Positions 17,486 through 25,836 of a stretch of DNA of 64,000 bases are shown one piece after another; within the stretch, counting starts at the first letter, position 1; each line of letters opens with the position of its first letter. The stretch is taken from NCBI GenBank assembly GCA_019240525.1, contig JAFAYE010000001.1, positions 841,300-905,299 on the forward strand, written 5' to 3'. Source of the stretch: Candidatus Eremiobacterota bacterium. GTDB taxonomy: Bacteria; Vulcanimicrobiota; Vulcanimicrobiia; Vulcanimicrobiales; Vulcanimicrobiaceae. A program made the position numbers and the translations under genes. Under the pieces are notes generated by a model that saw only the letters and a program-made list of their open reading frames with translations, did no database searches and was not told the DNA's origin.

Positions 17486-18379
17486 CTACCCCGTGGCCAT
17501 TAATAAATCGTCCGCTGCCTCTCGCTTTTTCGGCGCACACATTCTACCGATGGTTCCCATTGCAAAAATCACTCCCACAAGCAAGAAGGCCGCCGCAATG
17601 AGAATATCAGGGGGCGGTGACGATCGTGTGGGAGTGTCTCCTAAGAACGGACCAAGAAACCGTGAGGACGCATTAAACGCCGAGTGCATCAGGATTGCGG
17701 CGATCACCGACTGCCCTGAAGCATTGAAGGGTACTGCCATAACTAATGACATGCCGATCATGATCAAACCAAATACCAGCGCAGGAGAACTAACCCAATG
17801 CACGAGGAAGAGTGGCCAATGCCAGATTGCCCACAGAATTCCTACTACGACGCACGCCGCCCATGGAGGCATTGCATTCTGAAGGCGTGGCAACAGAAAT
17901 CCTCGCCACCCAAATTCCTCGAAGAGGGGACCACCCAGCAGATTGTAGTTTAACATCGGCACAATGATGCCGACTAAAACGCTAAAATGCCAATGCCATT
18001 CTTTCGGACTCCCCGAGGACAGCAGCGAAGGGAAGACTACGAAGAAGCAAAACAGTATGACCATGGGTGACAGTAAGATCCAAACGATCTTCTGAGGTTC
18101 ATTTGGAATGAATCGTACCGCACGCCAAGTTCCCGTCTCTCGAAAATGCACCCAATAGCATGCAAGGAATGGACCCAGAGTTCCAATGCATGCGAATACG
18201 GGTAGTGACGGCGCTATGTGCAGAATCCCCAGACCATTGCGACCCAGAACTAGTGGAATCCAAACGATCCACGAAAAGGCGCAGGCTATCGCGTAATAGA
18301 TTCCCGCAAACTTCCAGCGGGACGCGCTGCCGCGGGCGTTGCGTGCTGCGACAGGGGTCGCGGTTGATTCTTCACCCAC
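17486..18379 (-). CDS. CPBP-family intramembrane metalloprotease
   Basis: A 297-aa polytopic membrane protein. The three CPBP (Abi) motifs are intact: EEFGWRGFLLPRL (E154, E155, R159), WAIWHWPLF (H187) and MHSAFNASS (H232, N236). The family includes Rce1-like CAAX proteases and bacterial proteins for bacteriocin self-immunity or anti-sigma cleavage. Translation starts at GTG 18379 after TAGGAGAGAAC. No peptide-bacteriocin gene is visible nearby, so the substrate is unknown. Confidence 0.85.
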   Translation of the reverse strand: MGEESTATPVAARNARGSASRWKFAGIYYAIACAFSWIVWIPLVLGRNGLGILHIAPSLPVFACIGTLGPFLACYWVHFRETGTWRAVRFIPNEPQKIVWILLSPMVILFCFFVVFPSLLSSGSPKEWHWHFSVLVGIIVPMLNYNLLGGPLFEEFGWRGFLLPRLQNAMPPWAACVVVGILWAIWHWPLFLVHWVSSPALVFGLIMIGMSLVMAVPFNASGQSVIAAILMHSAFNASSRFLGPFLGDTPTRSSPPPDILIAAAFLLVGVIFAMGTIGRMCAPKKREAADDLLMATG

Positions 18380-18699
18380 GGTTCTCTCCTAATGATGTGA
18401 CTTGCGTCTGACGCGGTAGTACGCACGCTGACGCCGGCGGTCTGGGACCCTTGCCGATTCGCCGTTAGCGCCTGTTCGATCACCATGCCGTCGCAACAAG
18501 TACGACTGAGCGCGCTGCCGTTGGCATAACGTATGAACGCCTTAGGCACGCCTTCGTCCGCACCTTAGACCGTTCGAATTACCGCCATGCTAGCATGCGA
18601 GCATCACATATGCAACCCTAGCGTGACATATAGTCACGGCCGTTTCGTTCTGCCTGGCCCCAAAAAGTCAGCCAGATTTCCCGGACGGTCGAGAAGGGC

Positions 18700-18757
18700 G
18701 TTGACCCGGGCGCGCGACGCTAAACTCTCGAGAATGTGTCGACGGAACCGGGTCAAC
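18700..18757. repeat. 10-bp inverted repeat, 38-bp spacer
   Basis: GTTGACCCGG at 18700-18709 and its exact reverse complement CCGGGTCAAC at 18748-18757. The spacer holds a small TCTCGAGA palindrome. There is no T-run, so it is not an intrinsic terminator. It could be an operator pair or a remnant of a mobile element end. Confidence 0.4.
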
Positions 18758-18804
18758 TCGACCTTATGCCAGCAATGACTTCGCTAAAGTAAGCGATGGT
18801 CTCG

Positions 18805-18819
18805 CCGCTCTGCCACCTC
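18805..18819. repeat. 15-bp copy of the tRNA-Ser 5' region
   Basis: CCGCTCTGCCACCTC here is identical and in the same orientation to 14857-14871, which covers the acceptor and D-arm start of the tRNA-Ser gene. The flanks do not match. The two copies bracket about 3.9 kb containing the M29-like, YciI, ArsR-SRPBCC and CPBP genes. This looks like a possible attachment-site repeat or tRNA remnant; no integrase is present. Confidence 0.45.
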
Positions 18820-18839
18820 GTGGTGACGCGCGGCTCGTG

Positions 18840-19316
18840 CTATCTAGTCGCCTTGTACGTAAAGGTGACCGTTATTCCTGAGCTAGTCGTCACCTTCGCC
18901 GTGCCTTTGAGGACCTTTCCGATAACGCTTGCGTGGCCGCTTCCGCCCTCCACGGCAAAGGTAAACGAGGTATCGTTTTTCTTCCTAGACGTAATCTTGC
19001 CGCTGAAAGCATACTTCTGGGTATCGCTGTCAAACGTTAAGTAGACCGGTCCCGAGACGTTTTTCTTCTTCTGTGTGATTATAACTTTAATGGTCCCGTT
19101 TTGCTTCTGCCCTTTGGCCGAGCCCGTAACCGTCCCCTTATACGTTCCCGAAATCTTGTGGCCCGTATCGGGAACGATGCCGCTTTGCGGTTGTCCCTGA
19201 TTTAGCTCCTGCGAGAGCTGGGGCACCACTCCGGCCGGCGAGGCGATCCGGTTGCCCGAACATGCGCAGAGAGCGAGTGACACGAGCGCGGCAGCGAAAA
19301 TCGTTGGTCTAATCAT
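18840..19316 (-). CDS. Putative lipoprotein, Lys/Thr/Gly-rich
   Basis: A 158-aa lipoprotein: MIRPTIFAAALVSLALCAC gives lipobox LCAC. The mature chain is beta-rich and repetitive in Lys, Thr, Gly and Ser (ISGTYKGTVTGSAKGQKQNG, FSGKITSRKKND, TKVTTSSGIT-type strands). It looks like a single beta-barrel or sandwich domain. No family is recognised. It is 10 bp downstream of the AraC-family gene on the same strand and may be co-transcribed. Confidence 0.65.
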   Translation of the reverse strand: MIRPTIFAAALVSLALCACSGNRIASPAGVVPQLSQELNQGQPQSGIVPDTGHKISGTYKGTVTGSAKGQKQNGTIKVIITQKKKNVSGPVYLTFDSDTQKYAFSGKITSRKKNDTSFTFAVEGGSGHASVIGKVLKGTAKVTTSSGITVTFTYKATR

Positions 19317-19326
19317 GAAGAACTCC

Positions 19327-20190
19327 TTATCGACCCGGCTGGCCGAGCGGGGCCGGGCGCCCCGGTATTACTTCGGGAGGGGCCATAAAATGCTTCTCGG
19401 CCTCCTTCGTACGCGCGGTACGCCCACAGAAGCTCGCGCACTCGGCCGGCGTCATGCCTAGAGCGGTACGAAACACTTTGATCATATGACTTTGATCGGC
19501 AAAGCCCGCTTGAGCAGCTGCCTGCGACGCCGGCATACCTGAGAACATCAGATTCTTCGCATGAGCTACCCGCGAATCTCGTAGATCTTGAAGAATTGAT
19601 TTGCCGAAGAACGCACGGTAAGAGCGGCTCAAATGCGTTGGATGAATGCCAACTTCACGGGCTATCGATATAACGGAATGGTTGGTCTCTCTATCGTTCG
19701 TCGCGATACGCCTCGCGCCATTAAGCCACTCGGGGATAGCCTGCACCAGACCGCCAAAATCACGGCGCCCCGCAATCTCGTGCATGAGATTCGCCAGAGT
19801 GTCCTCAGAATTGTCAGCACTGCGTATGAACTTTTCAAAAACTCGCGACAGAACGCGGTGAACTGCTTTGAGGTTCGGAGCCACATAGTTGATATCGATC
19901 TCGACATTAAGGCAATGCGATGTCTCGAAGAAATGATCAGCGTGAATTTGGCCGCTGCTCCGCACAAGGATGGTGCCTGATTTGCAATGCTGCTCGCTAT
20001 CGGAACATTCTGCGAACTCGCCGCCTAAAACTAGCGCCCATGATGCGTTTTTGTGGGCATGAGGAGGAAGTCGATTGCCCGTCGGATGCAGTGTTTCGGT
20101 AAGCGTTATCGGACCGCAGCGTTGGACGCCTCGGACGCAGACGGAATATTCCCCCGGTTGATAACTCGTCACTTTTTTACTATCCAGCAA
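19327..20190 (-). CDS. AraC-family transcriptional regulator
   Basis: A 287-aa regulator with an N-terminal cupin-like sensor (LPPHAHKNASWALVLGGEF is the typical PHxHxxxxxxxxxxG strand pair). The C-terminal AraC DNA-binding domain has both helix-turn-helix units (SIAREVGIHPTHLSRSYRAF and AAAQAGFADQSHMIKVFR). The start is uncertain: TTG at 20190 is the longest; a GTG at 20172 is possible. It is divergent from the aspartic-protease-like gene with only about 25 bp between starts, so it probably controls that gene and its own lipoprotein neighbour. Confidence 0.85.
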   Translation of the reverse strand: MLDSKKVTSYQPGEYSVCVRGVQRCGPITLTETLHPTGNRLPPHAHKNASWALVLGGEFAECSDSEQHCKSGTILVRSSGQIHADHFFETSHCLNVEIDINYVAPNLKAVHRVLSRVFEKFIRSADNSEDTLANLMHEIAGRRDFGGLVQAIPEWLNGARRIATNDRETNHSVISIAREVGIHPTHLSRSYRAFFGKSILQDLRDSRVAHAKNLMFSGMPASQAAAQAGFADQSHMIKVFRTALGMTPAECASFCGRTARTKEAEKHFMAPPEVIPGRPAPLGQPGR

Positions 20191-20215
20191 AATCGCTCGT
20201 CGTTAGAATGCTTAG

Positions 20216-21055
20216 ATGCCGGCGCTAATTCTGTGTCTCGCTTGTTCATTATTATCTCTGCGGCCTCTTGCGATCCTTCACTTTGAATCCAACGGATTAC
20301 TGGTTTCCTTAAAAACTCGTGTATTAAATTCGCGCCCGCTACCTTTTACGCTCGATAGTGGTGCAAGTGCCTCGGTTGTTGATGAAACAGTATCTCACGA
20401 ACTTGGCTTACGTGCGGCAGGCTCTATTACCGGGCGCGGAGCGGGTGCCGGCGGGGTTCGGTTTGCGATCTATCGAGATCTGGATTTGACCGTTGGTCCC
20501 GTTCATTGGACCGCACGGCGCGCCCTTGGCGTTTCGCTAGCGAATGTAGGCACAAGTCAACGCGAGGCAGGACTCATCGGTGCTGATTTCTTTTTCGCCT
20601 TTGTCGTTCGCATCGACTATAAGCGCAATGAGATCTGCGTGTACAAACCACGGACCTACAGGTATGCCGGCCGAGGCTCAGGATTACCGATTTATTTTGC
20701 GCATCACCGTCCATTCGTCAATGTCCAGGTGAAAATCGTAGGCCGCGCGCCGATTTGGCGTTTACTCTTAGTTGATAGCGGTTCCGAAGACATGCTGGAT
20801 GATCCCGTCATCGCAGAGTCGCCGGGTGCGAAAACCACACGTGCGGGCACGGGCCTCGGTCGTGCGCTTACAGCTTACTATGGTCCGGTGCAATGGGCTC
20901 GCATAGGTCCTTACACGCTGCGTGGACTTCAGGGCACTAGCGGCGGCGTTCCGCTTATAGGACAGGGCGTACTGCGGCGATTCATCGTGACATTTGATTA
21001 CGCCCGCCGGCGCATCTATCTCGAACAACGAACCGCGACGCCCAGAGGCCCATAA
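20216..21055 (+). CDS. Exported protein with two retropepsin-like aspartic protease motifs
   Basis: A 279-aa protein with a short N-terminal hydrophobic signal. Two copies of the retropepsin signature lie in one chain: FTLDSGASASVVD (D47) and LLVDSGSEDMLDD (D187). Each is followed downstream by a hydrophobic-Gly strand (GLIGADFFFAF and PLIGQGVLRRF), as in pepsin-fold half domains. Retropepsins act as dimers, so one chain with two halves could form a complete active site, as in eukaryotic pepsins. The family is often annotated as a clan AA aspartic protease or hypothetical. It is divergent from the AraC regulator. Confidence 0.75.
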   Translation: MPALILCLACSLLSLRPLAILHFESNGLLVSLKTRVLNSRPLPFTLDSGASASVVDETVSHELGLRAAGSITGRGAGAGGVRFAIYRDLDLTVGPVHWTARRALGVSLANVGTSQREAGLIGADFFFAFVVRIDYKRNEICVYKPRTYRYAGRGSGLPIYFAHHRPFVNVQVKIVGRAPIWRLLLVDSGSEDMLDDPVIAESPGAKTTRAGTGLGRALTAYYGPVQWARIGPYTLRGLQGTSGGVPLIGQGVLRRFIVTFDYARRRIYLEQRTATPRGP

Positions 21056-21076
21056 GCGCGCGCGCAAGAAGCCCGA

Positions 21077-21544
21077 TTGATGCGTCGTCTGCAGCCGGGA
21101 TACATCTTTATGATCGCCTTTCCGCTCACTTGCGTCTTGATCGTCCTCGACGTAGTCGTTTGGTTAGTCGGCTTTCTACCGCTTCCGGATAGGGCCAGGG
21201 GGCCGCTGGGCATGACCGAAGCAGTCACCACGCTCTTACTGATCGTTGCTTCTGGGGCAGTATTCATCAGTATGGCCTCGGTTTTCGTTGCACGACAAGA
21301 AAACTTCGCCACGCACGTTGGAAGACTCCCCGCATCACCACGCCGGCGTGCCTTCACGCGCGCTGGCGTCGTGCCCCTCATCGGCGTAATCGTCGGATTG
21401 GTCTCAAGGTTACCTCTCACCAAGAGCGCCAAAGCGCCGTTGGAGGTAACCGCCGGCGTCATCGCGCTCCTACTGGTCGTCCCAATACTGATTAGTATGG
21501 ATCTTCCCGGCCTTATCGTGGCGCGGTCGAAGAAAACGCGATAA
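21077..21544 (+). CDS. Four-helix membrane protein, unknown
   Basis: A 155-aa protein with four predicted membrane segments (about 10-34, 47-70, 97-112 and 124-148) arranged as two similar pairs (GPLGMTEAVTTLLLIVASG and APLEVTAGVIALLLVVP), suggesting an internal duplication. Charged loops contain RQENFATHVGRLPASPRRR. No family is recognised. It lies 21 bp after the aspartic-protease-like gene on the same strand, probably in the same transcript. The antisense frame 21016-21462 is treated as a shadow. Confidence 0.65.
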   Translation: MMRRLQPGYIFMIAFPLTCVLIVLDVVVWLVGFLPLPDRARGPLGMTEAVTTLLLIVASGAVFISMASVFVARQENFATHVGRLPASPRRRAFTRAGVVPLIGVIVGLVSRLPLTKSAKAPLEVTAGVIALLLVVPILISMDLPGLIVARSKKTR

Positions 21545-21754
21545 AGGCTGGCATTGCCTAAGACTACTAGCTGAGAGCCCAGCGCGAGGACATTGACCGC
21601 CGAACCCCGAGCGCCCAGAGTCTCAAAAGATCGGATTACGCCCCTTAGTTTAAGAATAGGCGATGAGATTACGTGGAATTACACATACGAATACCACCAA
21701 GGGGAAGCGACGCGCGCTCGTGAACGCCGAACTTTCCCTGCGGAGAGGTGGAAC

Positions 21755-22729
21755 ATGAGTCGTATACTGATTGCGCCGCTGCTGCTCATCGCAACTACGT
21801 CGGCATGCTCTTCCGCTACCACGTCAACGCCCCCCACAATCCAAGGTGCTGCTTTCGTGCATCGTCAACCCCGCATGGCACGAGCGTCTTGGATCGCGTC
21901 CGGCGTGCGCACGACGACCCAGCCATTGCTATACGTTGCAGACACTTACGCCTACGAGGTCGCAGTCTACATGCAGCAAGGTCGCAACCAGAATCCAGTT
22001 GGCGAAATTACGAACGGCATCACGTTTCCCACCGGTGTATGGGTCGACCAATATCGTAATCTTTGGGTGTCTAATACATATGGCGAGTTAGAATCGAATA
22101 TTCTGCGGTTTCCTCAAGGGAGTACGAAGCCCGATCGGACGCTCGCCGATCCCAATTGGAACGCGGACGACGTCTGGGTAGCGCCTGACGGCAGCGTATA
22201 CGCGATCAACAGCGGATATTCCGGAAACTTCGAAATTGTCAAATATCCGCCCCACAAGACGGTCTCTCAACCCGTCGGTGATCCCTACTTGACAAGTGAC
22301 ATTACGGCAATCGCGGGCGACACGAGCGGCAATCTCTTTGCAAGCGGGCTCGGTGTTTCCGGGGGCGGAGAGGTGGACGAATTGCCTGCAGGTTCGACGC
22401 AGTGGCAAAACACGGGCATTCCGCTGATGGAACCTGGTGGTCTGGCCTTTGACCGAGAGGGCCATCTTGTGGTCAGCGACATCGGCCGCGAGGTTGTCGA
22501 AGTCTTTTCGCTCGGCCATAAGAAACCGCGAGAAATCATCCAGTGCAGCGCGCAATGCTGGGCGATCGCACTCAATCATCGGGCGAAGCGGCTTTGGGTC
22601 GACGAAGTCAACGATTTGAACGGCACTATCGACGAGTTCTCCTATCAGAAGGCACAGTTCGTCGAAACCTTAGCGCAACCGTCGAACTCCTATCCACTGG
22701 GCCTGGCAACAACGCCAGATCTTTATTGA
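21755..22729 (+). CDS. Beta-propeller (SMP-30/NHL-like) lipoprotein
   Basis: A 324-aa lipoprotein (TTSAC lipobox near residue 18). Repeated blades occur, such as LLYVADTYAYEVAVYMQ, FPTGVWVDQYRNLWVSNT, DDVWVAPDGSVYAINS and GGLAFDREGHLVVSDIG, giving a six-bladed NHL/SMP-30-type propeller. The frame is open upstream to 21593, but GGAGAGGTGG lies just before the ATG at 21755, which begins the signal peptide. A paralogue is at 24805-25827. Propellers of this type bind ligands or polymers; catalysis is not shown. Its end overlaps the convergent hydrolase gene by 7 bp. Confidence 0.78.
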   Translation: MSRILIAPLLLIATTSACSSATTSTPPTIQGAAFVHRQPRMARASWIASGVRTTTQPLLYVADTYAYEVAVYMQQGRNQNPVGEITNGITFPTGVWVDQYRNLWVSNTYGELESNILRFPQGSTKPDRTLADPNWNADDVWVAPDGSVYAINSGYSGNFEIVKYPPHKTVSQPVGDPYLTSDITAIAGDTSGNLFASGLGVSGGGEVDELPAGSTQWQNTGIPLMEPGGLAFDREGHLVVSDIGREVVEVFSLGHKKPREIIQCSAQCWAIALNHRAKRLWVDEVNDLNGTIDEFSYQKAQFVETLAQPSNSYPLGLATTPDLY

Positions 22730-24063
22730 CAGAGCGGCGCATCGCGCGCCTGGGGTACGGCGCCCAGTCTCTCATGTGTGCACATCCAATGAACCACGAC
22801 GTCGCTAAACTTCGTCTGATAGCGCGTTGGCGTCCCTTGTGCGTTGTCCGCATAGAATTGCTCCGGCGTTGCAGCAACCTGGAGGTTATGGTCCATCGCC
22901 GGAACTTCAGCGAGCGTCGCCAGTCCAGGATGGCCGTGATTAACAACCTCGACGATACGCTCGGCATCTTCTGGCGCGACGACGTAATCAGAGCTTCCGT
23001 AGACCACCAAAACGGGAACGCTGATGCGCGTCCACGGCTGGATGATGTTGAGCGCGGCGATTTGCTGCATATAGGGAGCCGCCACTGGATAGATTCCGTT
23101 GCGAATTTTGCATTCGGGGTCGGCAGCCTCAATTTCGGACTCCGGATCACGTGCGACCAGGAGCCGGTGCATGCAATACTCCTTGCTACGAAGCTTCTGA
23201 TCGACGACGTCCGGCGTGTCGCCCCCAAGTTCAAGCTGGCGGCTAAGATTCATCAACTCGTATTCAAACCAGTTGCGCCCCACCGCTTCTGAAACAACGA
23301 TCCCTGCCACGCGATGATCGAGAGCGAGTTGCGGCGCGATAATCGTACCGATGCTGTGACCCAGCAGGTAGATGTGAGCGGGATCTACTTTTGGATCGCG
23401 GCGCAGCGCTTCGAGGGCAATGGCGTAGCTGGCGTATTCGTCATGAAAGTCGACGTCATGGCAAGGCGGCCCCTGACTATCCCCGACGCCGCTTTTCTCT
23501 AGACGCATCGTGACAAATCCGGCACGCGCGAGGTCACGCGAGATACGCAAATAACCGTCCTCGGAATTGGACGCGACATCAACGGAGAAACAGCCGATGC
23601 CACCGATAAGCAAGACACCAGGCCGCTTGCCGATGATGTTATCCGGAACGTCGAGCAGGGTGCGCCGTAACGTTCCTTGGACGGTAATACTCTGATAAAG
23701 CGTCCGAACAGCAGAATCTTTTTCGTCGCGTGGCGTGCCTAGGGTTACGCTCACGGTCCGTGCGACGCCGTTGCGCAAGATTACGACTGAGATCGTTGTG
23801 CCGGCAGGGAGCTTTCGTACTGCCTGCACGACGTCGTTTGCCAGGCTCATCGGGACGCCGTTAACGGACCGTATGACGTCACCGGGTTGCATCTGCGCTG
23901 ACGCCGCCGCAGATCCCGGTACGACCGCCTTGACTCCCACTGCACCGGCGTTTTGCACAAGAACGGCGCCGAGAAGGCCATGGCGCGGCAACTCTGCTCC
24001 AACAGAAGGTGCAGGGACGAAACAGACCGTTACAAGGGCAAATACGAGGAGGGCGAGGCGCAT
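22723..24063 (-). CDS. Secreted PDZ domain-alpha/beta hydrolase fusion
   Basis: A 446-aa protein with a signal peptide (ending near SVGAE). A PDZ domain spans about 30-110 (GAVGVKAVVPGSAAASAQMQ, PGDVIRSVNGVPM). An alpha/beta-hydrolase spans about 145-425 with nucleophile S237 (LLGHSIGT), acid D359 (YGSSDYVVAPED) and base H392 (AMDHNLQ), so the triad is complete. The frame extends 8 codons upstream, but AAGGAAGG precedes the ATG at 24063. It lies 20 bp downstream of another exported-protein gene, so they are likely one operon. The PDZ part could recruit peptide C termini or partner proteins; the substrate is unknown. Confidence 0.85.
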   Translation of the reverse strand: MRLALLVFALVTVCFVPAPSVGAELPRHGLLGAVLVQNAGAVGVKAVVPGSAAASAQMQPGDVIRSVNGVPMSLANDVVQAVRKLPAGTTISVVILRNGVARTVSVTLGTPRDEKDSAVRTLYQSITVQGTLRRTLLDVPDNIIGKRPGVLLIGGIGCFSVDVASNSEDGYLRISRDLARAGFVTMRLEKSGVGDSQGPPCHDVDFHDEYASYAIALEALRRDPKVDPAHIYLLGHSIGTIIAPQLALDHRVAGIVVSEAVGRNWFEYELMNLSRQLELGGDTPDVVDQKLRSKEYCMHRLLVARDPESEIEAADPECKIRNGIYPVAAPYMQQIAALNIIQPWTRISVPVLVVYGSSDYVVAPEDAERIVEVVNHGHPGLATLAEVPAMDHNLQVAATPEQFYADNAQGTPTRYQTKFSDVVVHWMCTHERLGAVPQARDAPLCQ

Positions 24064-24083
24064 TGAACCTTCCTTATACCGGA

Positions 24084-24578
24084 TCAATAATATTGGATGT
24101 CTCGATAGAACACGCTAAATATTCGAACGTTGCGACTTCGCCCAAGCGAAAATCCAACGATTCGATCTTCATTATCGAGGGAAACGACCCAGGTGAGGGT
24201 CTGCTTGGGATACCGCACGCGAAAATAGGTCTCGACTTGGTCCGCTAAAATACGCCTCTCGAACGCGAACATCGACTCTGGGTCTCCCACCGCTCTAAGG
24301 AGAGTCGCTCCCTTAGCAAACATCTCAGGAGGCGCGAAAGCTTCCAACTGCGGTGCCAGTTCAGACCGATCGAAGGTTCCTCGAGCAATGGCGTCGAGTA
24401 CACGACGGGCACGATCGACCGTCGCGCTGTCGACAACAATTGGATCGGGCTCCGGGAACGACCGCGTTTCCCCCTGCTCCGTCGCATTCTGATCCTGCGC
24501 CGCAGCGACTCGATAAGAAGCCGCCGCGGCTAAGCTTACGACCGACGAGAAGGCAGTCACGAAAAAGCGACGCTGCAT
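24084..24578 (-). CDS. Exported protein of unknown function
   Basis: A 164-aa protein starting at ATG 24578 after GGAGG with a 9-nt spacing. The signal MQRRFFVTAFSSVVSLAAAA has a twin-arginine-like start and Ala-rich core. The mature part is helical (DRARRVLDAIARGTFDRSELAPQL) followed by a small beta region (RYPKQTLTWVVSLDNEDRIVG), resembling the DUF3887-like domains found before hydrolases. Co-transcription with the PDZ-hydrolase 20 bp downstream supports a joint role. Confidence 0.65.
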   Translation of the reverse strand: MQRRFFVTAFSSVVSLAAAASYRVAAAQDQNATEQGETRSFPEPDPIVVDSATVDRARRVLDAIARGTFDRSELAPQLEAFAPPEMFAKGATLLRAVGDPESMFAFERRILADQVETYFRVRYPKQTLTWVVSLDNEDRIVGFSLGRSRNVRIFSVFYRDIQYY

Positions 24579-24725
24579 GTCTATCGCCCTCCAAAATCGC
24601 AAGCGGTATTTCGGAGAGCGGGGCGCGCCTCCCTCGCCCCGACCCGTCGCTGAATTCGTCTATTCAGACACTCACACTTGCGGTAAGCATCTGATCTGCA
24701 AAAAGGCACCTAAGCGCAAGTTGAT

Positions 24726-24775
24726 GAATGAGTCATTCCCCCGCAGCCTTAGACTCGCTTTATGAACTAAAGCGA
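24726..24775. promoter_or_regulatory. Two palindromes upstream of the propeller lipoprotein
   Basis: GAATGAGTCATTC at 24726-24738 is a perfect 6+1+6 inverted repeat. TCGCTTTA (24755-24762) pairs with TAAAGCGA (24768-24775) across a 5-nt loop. Both lie in the 226-bp divergent region between 24578 and 24805. They could be operator sites; no regulator gene is adjacent. Confidence 0.35.
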
Positions 24776-24804
24776 TCGTGTTTACTCAAAAGGAGTATCG
24801 TTGA

Positions 24805-25827
24805 ATGAATAGGTTTGGTTTGGCTCGATACGCCAGTGCTCTGGTTGCACTCGCGCTATGCTCGGCCTGCGGGGGCGGCCCGTCGGTAGCGCCGACGACC
24901 GTGGCGCCCGACGTCCGGTACGTCGGCAGGACGCTCTTAGTGAACGGTAGGCCGGTCACCGCGGCGCGTCTGAACCCGCTGCCCCGTTACGCGACGATCG
25001 TCCCTGACGCGCGTGCGAGCTCCAAAGACTTTGAGTACATTTTCAGCGAGTACGGTACCTATGCGAGCATTTTCGATTACCCAACGAGCGTGAAGCAGGT
25101 CGGTTCCATTAAGGGCGATGGCGGCCAAGGGTGCACGAACGTGCTCTATGGCTATGGGAATAAGTTCTTCTGGAACGTCGGTGGTGCTACCCAGATCACC
25201 GAGTACCGCGTGATCAAGACGCCGATCAAGACCCTGTCCGTCAACTACTATTTTCCTTCTAGCTGTGCAATGGATTCCAATGGCAACCTCGCAGTCGGGA
25301 TCTTATACGCGACATCGTCGTTCTCCAGCGGCGGCGAGGTCGTGATCTTCAAAAACGCCAAAGGCTCAGGCACCGCTTATACAACCCCTCTGGACGAAGA
25401 GTTCTTCGACGGCTACGACAACAAAGGGAATCTCTTCGCCGACGGCTTTACCGGCGATCGCTCCGGCTTCGCGCTCGTCGAGCTTCCGAAGGGGAGCACG
25501 AAATTCCAAACGATTACCACGAGCAACAGCGTGAACTTCCCTGGTTCCGTTCAATGGGACGGCACGTATCTCACGGTCTTCGATCAGAACGCGAACGAAA
25601 CGTATCGGTACACCATCAGCGGAACGAAGGCTAAGTTGAAAGGCACCGTATCGTATTCGGGTTCCAGCGACTGCGCGCAGACCTGGATCGTTACCGGACT
25701 TCTCTATTGCGGAGATGCGGGTAACGACGGGGGCGAGGTTTTCAAATATCCGGCCGGTGGTTCCGCGATCGCGGTATTTACGGGCAAGTTCGACGTCCCG
25801 CTCGGTGCAACGGCAGCAGCGAAGTAA
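24805..25827 (+). CDS. Beta-propeller-like lipoprotein (paralogue)
   Basis: A 340-aa lipoprotein with lipobox CSAC (Cys22) followed by GGGPS. Repeats such as YGTYASIFDYP, SSCAMDSNGNLAVGILY, DGYDNKGNLFADGF and VELPKGSTKFQT match the pattern of the lipoprotein at 21755-22729, so the two are paralogues flanking the PDZ-hydrolase operon. AAAAGGAG precedes the ATG at some distance (about 9-10 nt). The function is unknown; a ligand-binding extracellular propeller is the likely fold. Confidence 0.75.
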   Translation: MNRFGLARYASALVALALCSACGGGPSVAPTTVAPDVRYVGRTLLVNGRPVTAARLNPLPRYATIVPDARASSKDFEYIFSEYGTYASIFDYPTSVKQVGSIKGDGGQGCTNVLYGYGNKFFWNVGGATQITEYRVIKTPIKTLSVNYYFPSSCAMDSNGNLAVGILYATSSFSSGGEVVIFKNAKGSGTAYTTPLDEEFFDGYDNKGNLFADGFTGDRSGFALVELPKGSTKFQTITTSNSVNFPGSVQWDGTYLTVFDQNANETYRYTISGTKAKLKGTVSYSGSSDCAQTWIVTGLLYCGDAGNDGGEVFKYPAGGSAIAVFTGKFDVPLGATAAAK

Positions 25828-25836
25828 ACGGATGGT

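Larger units (their letters stand above)
18380..18839. other. 460-bp stretch without a convincing gene
   Basis: Short frames exist on both strands (for example 18286-18549 minus and 18587-18778 plus), but they lack ribosome sites, family motifs or sensible composition. The stretch contains a 10-bp inverted repeat (18700-18709 with 18748-18757) and a 15-bp copy of part of the tRNA-Ser gene (18805-18819). It may be decayed sequence at the edge of a transferred segment. Confidence 0.6.

Noticed and set aside
18286-18549. 87-aa minus-strand frame before the CPBP gene
   Set aside because: No ribosome site and no recognisable domain; its 3' part overlaps the CPBP start region.
21593-21754. N-terminal extension of the propeller lipoprotein
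   Set aside because: The extension lacks a signal and family sequence, while a good ribosome site and signal peptide begin at 21755.
14874-24084. Prophage or transposon
   Set aside because: No integrase, transposase, terminal inverted repeats or phage structural genes are present; only a weak tRNA-copy signal remains.
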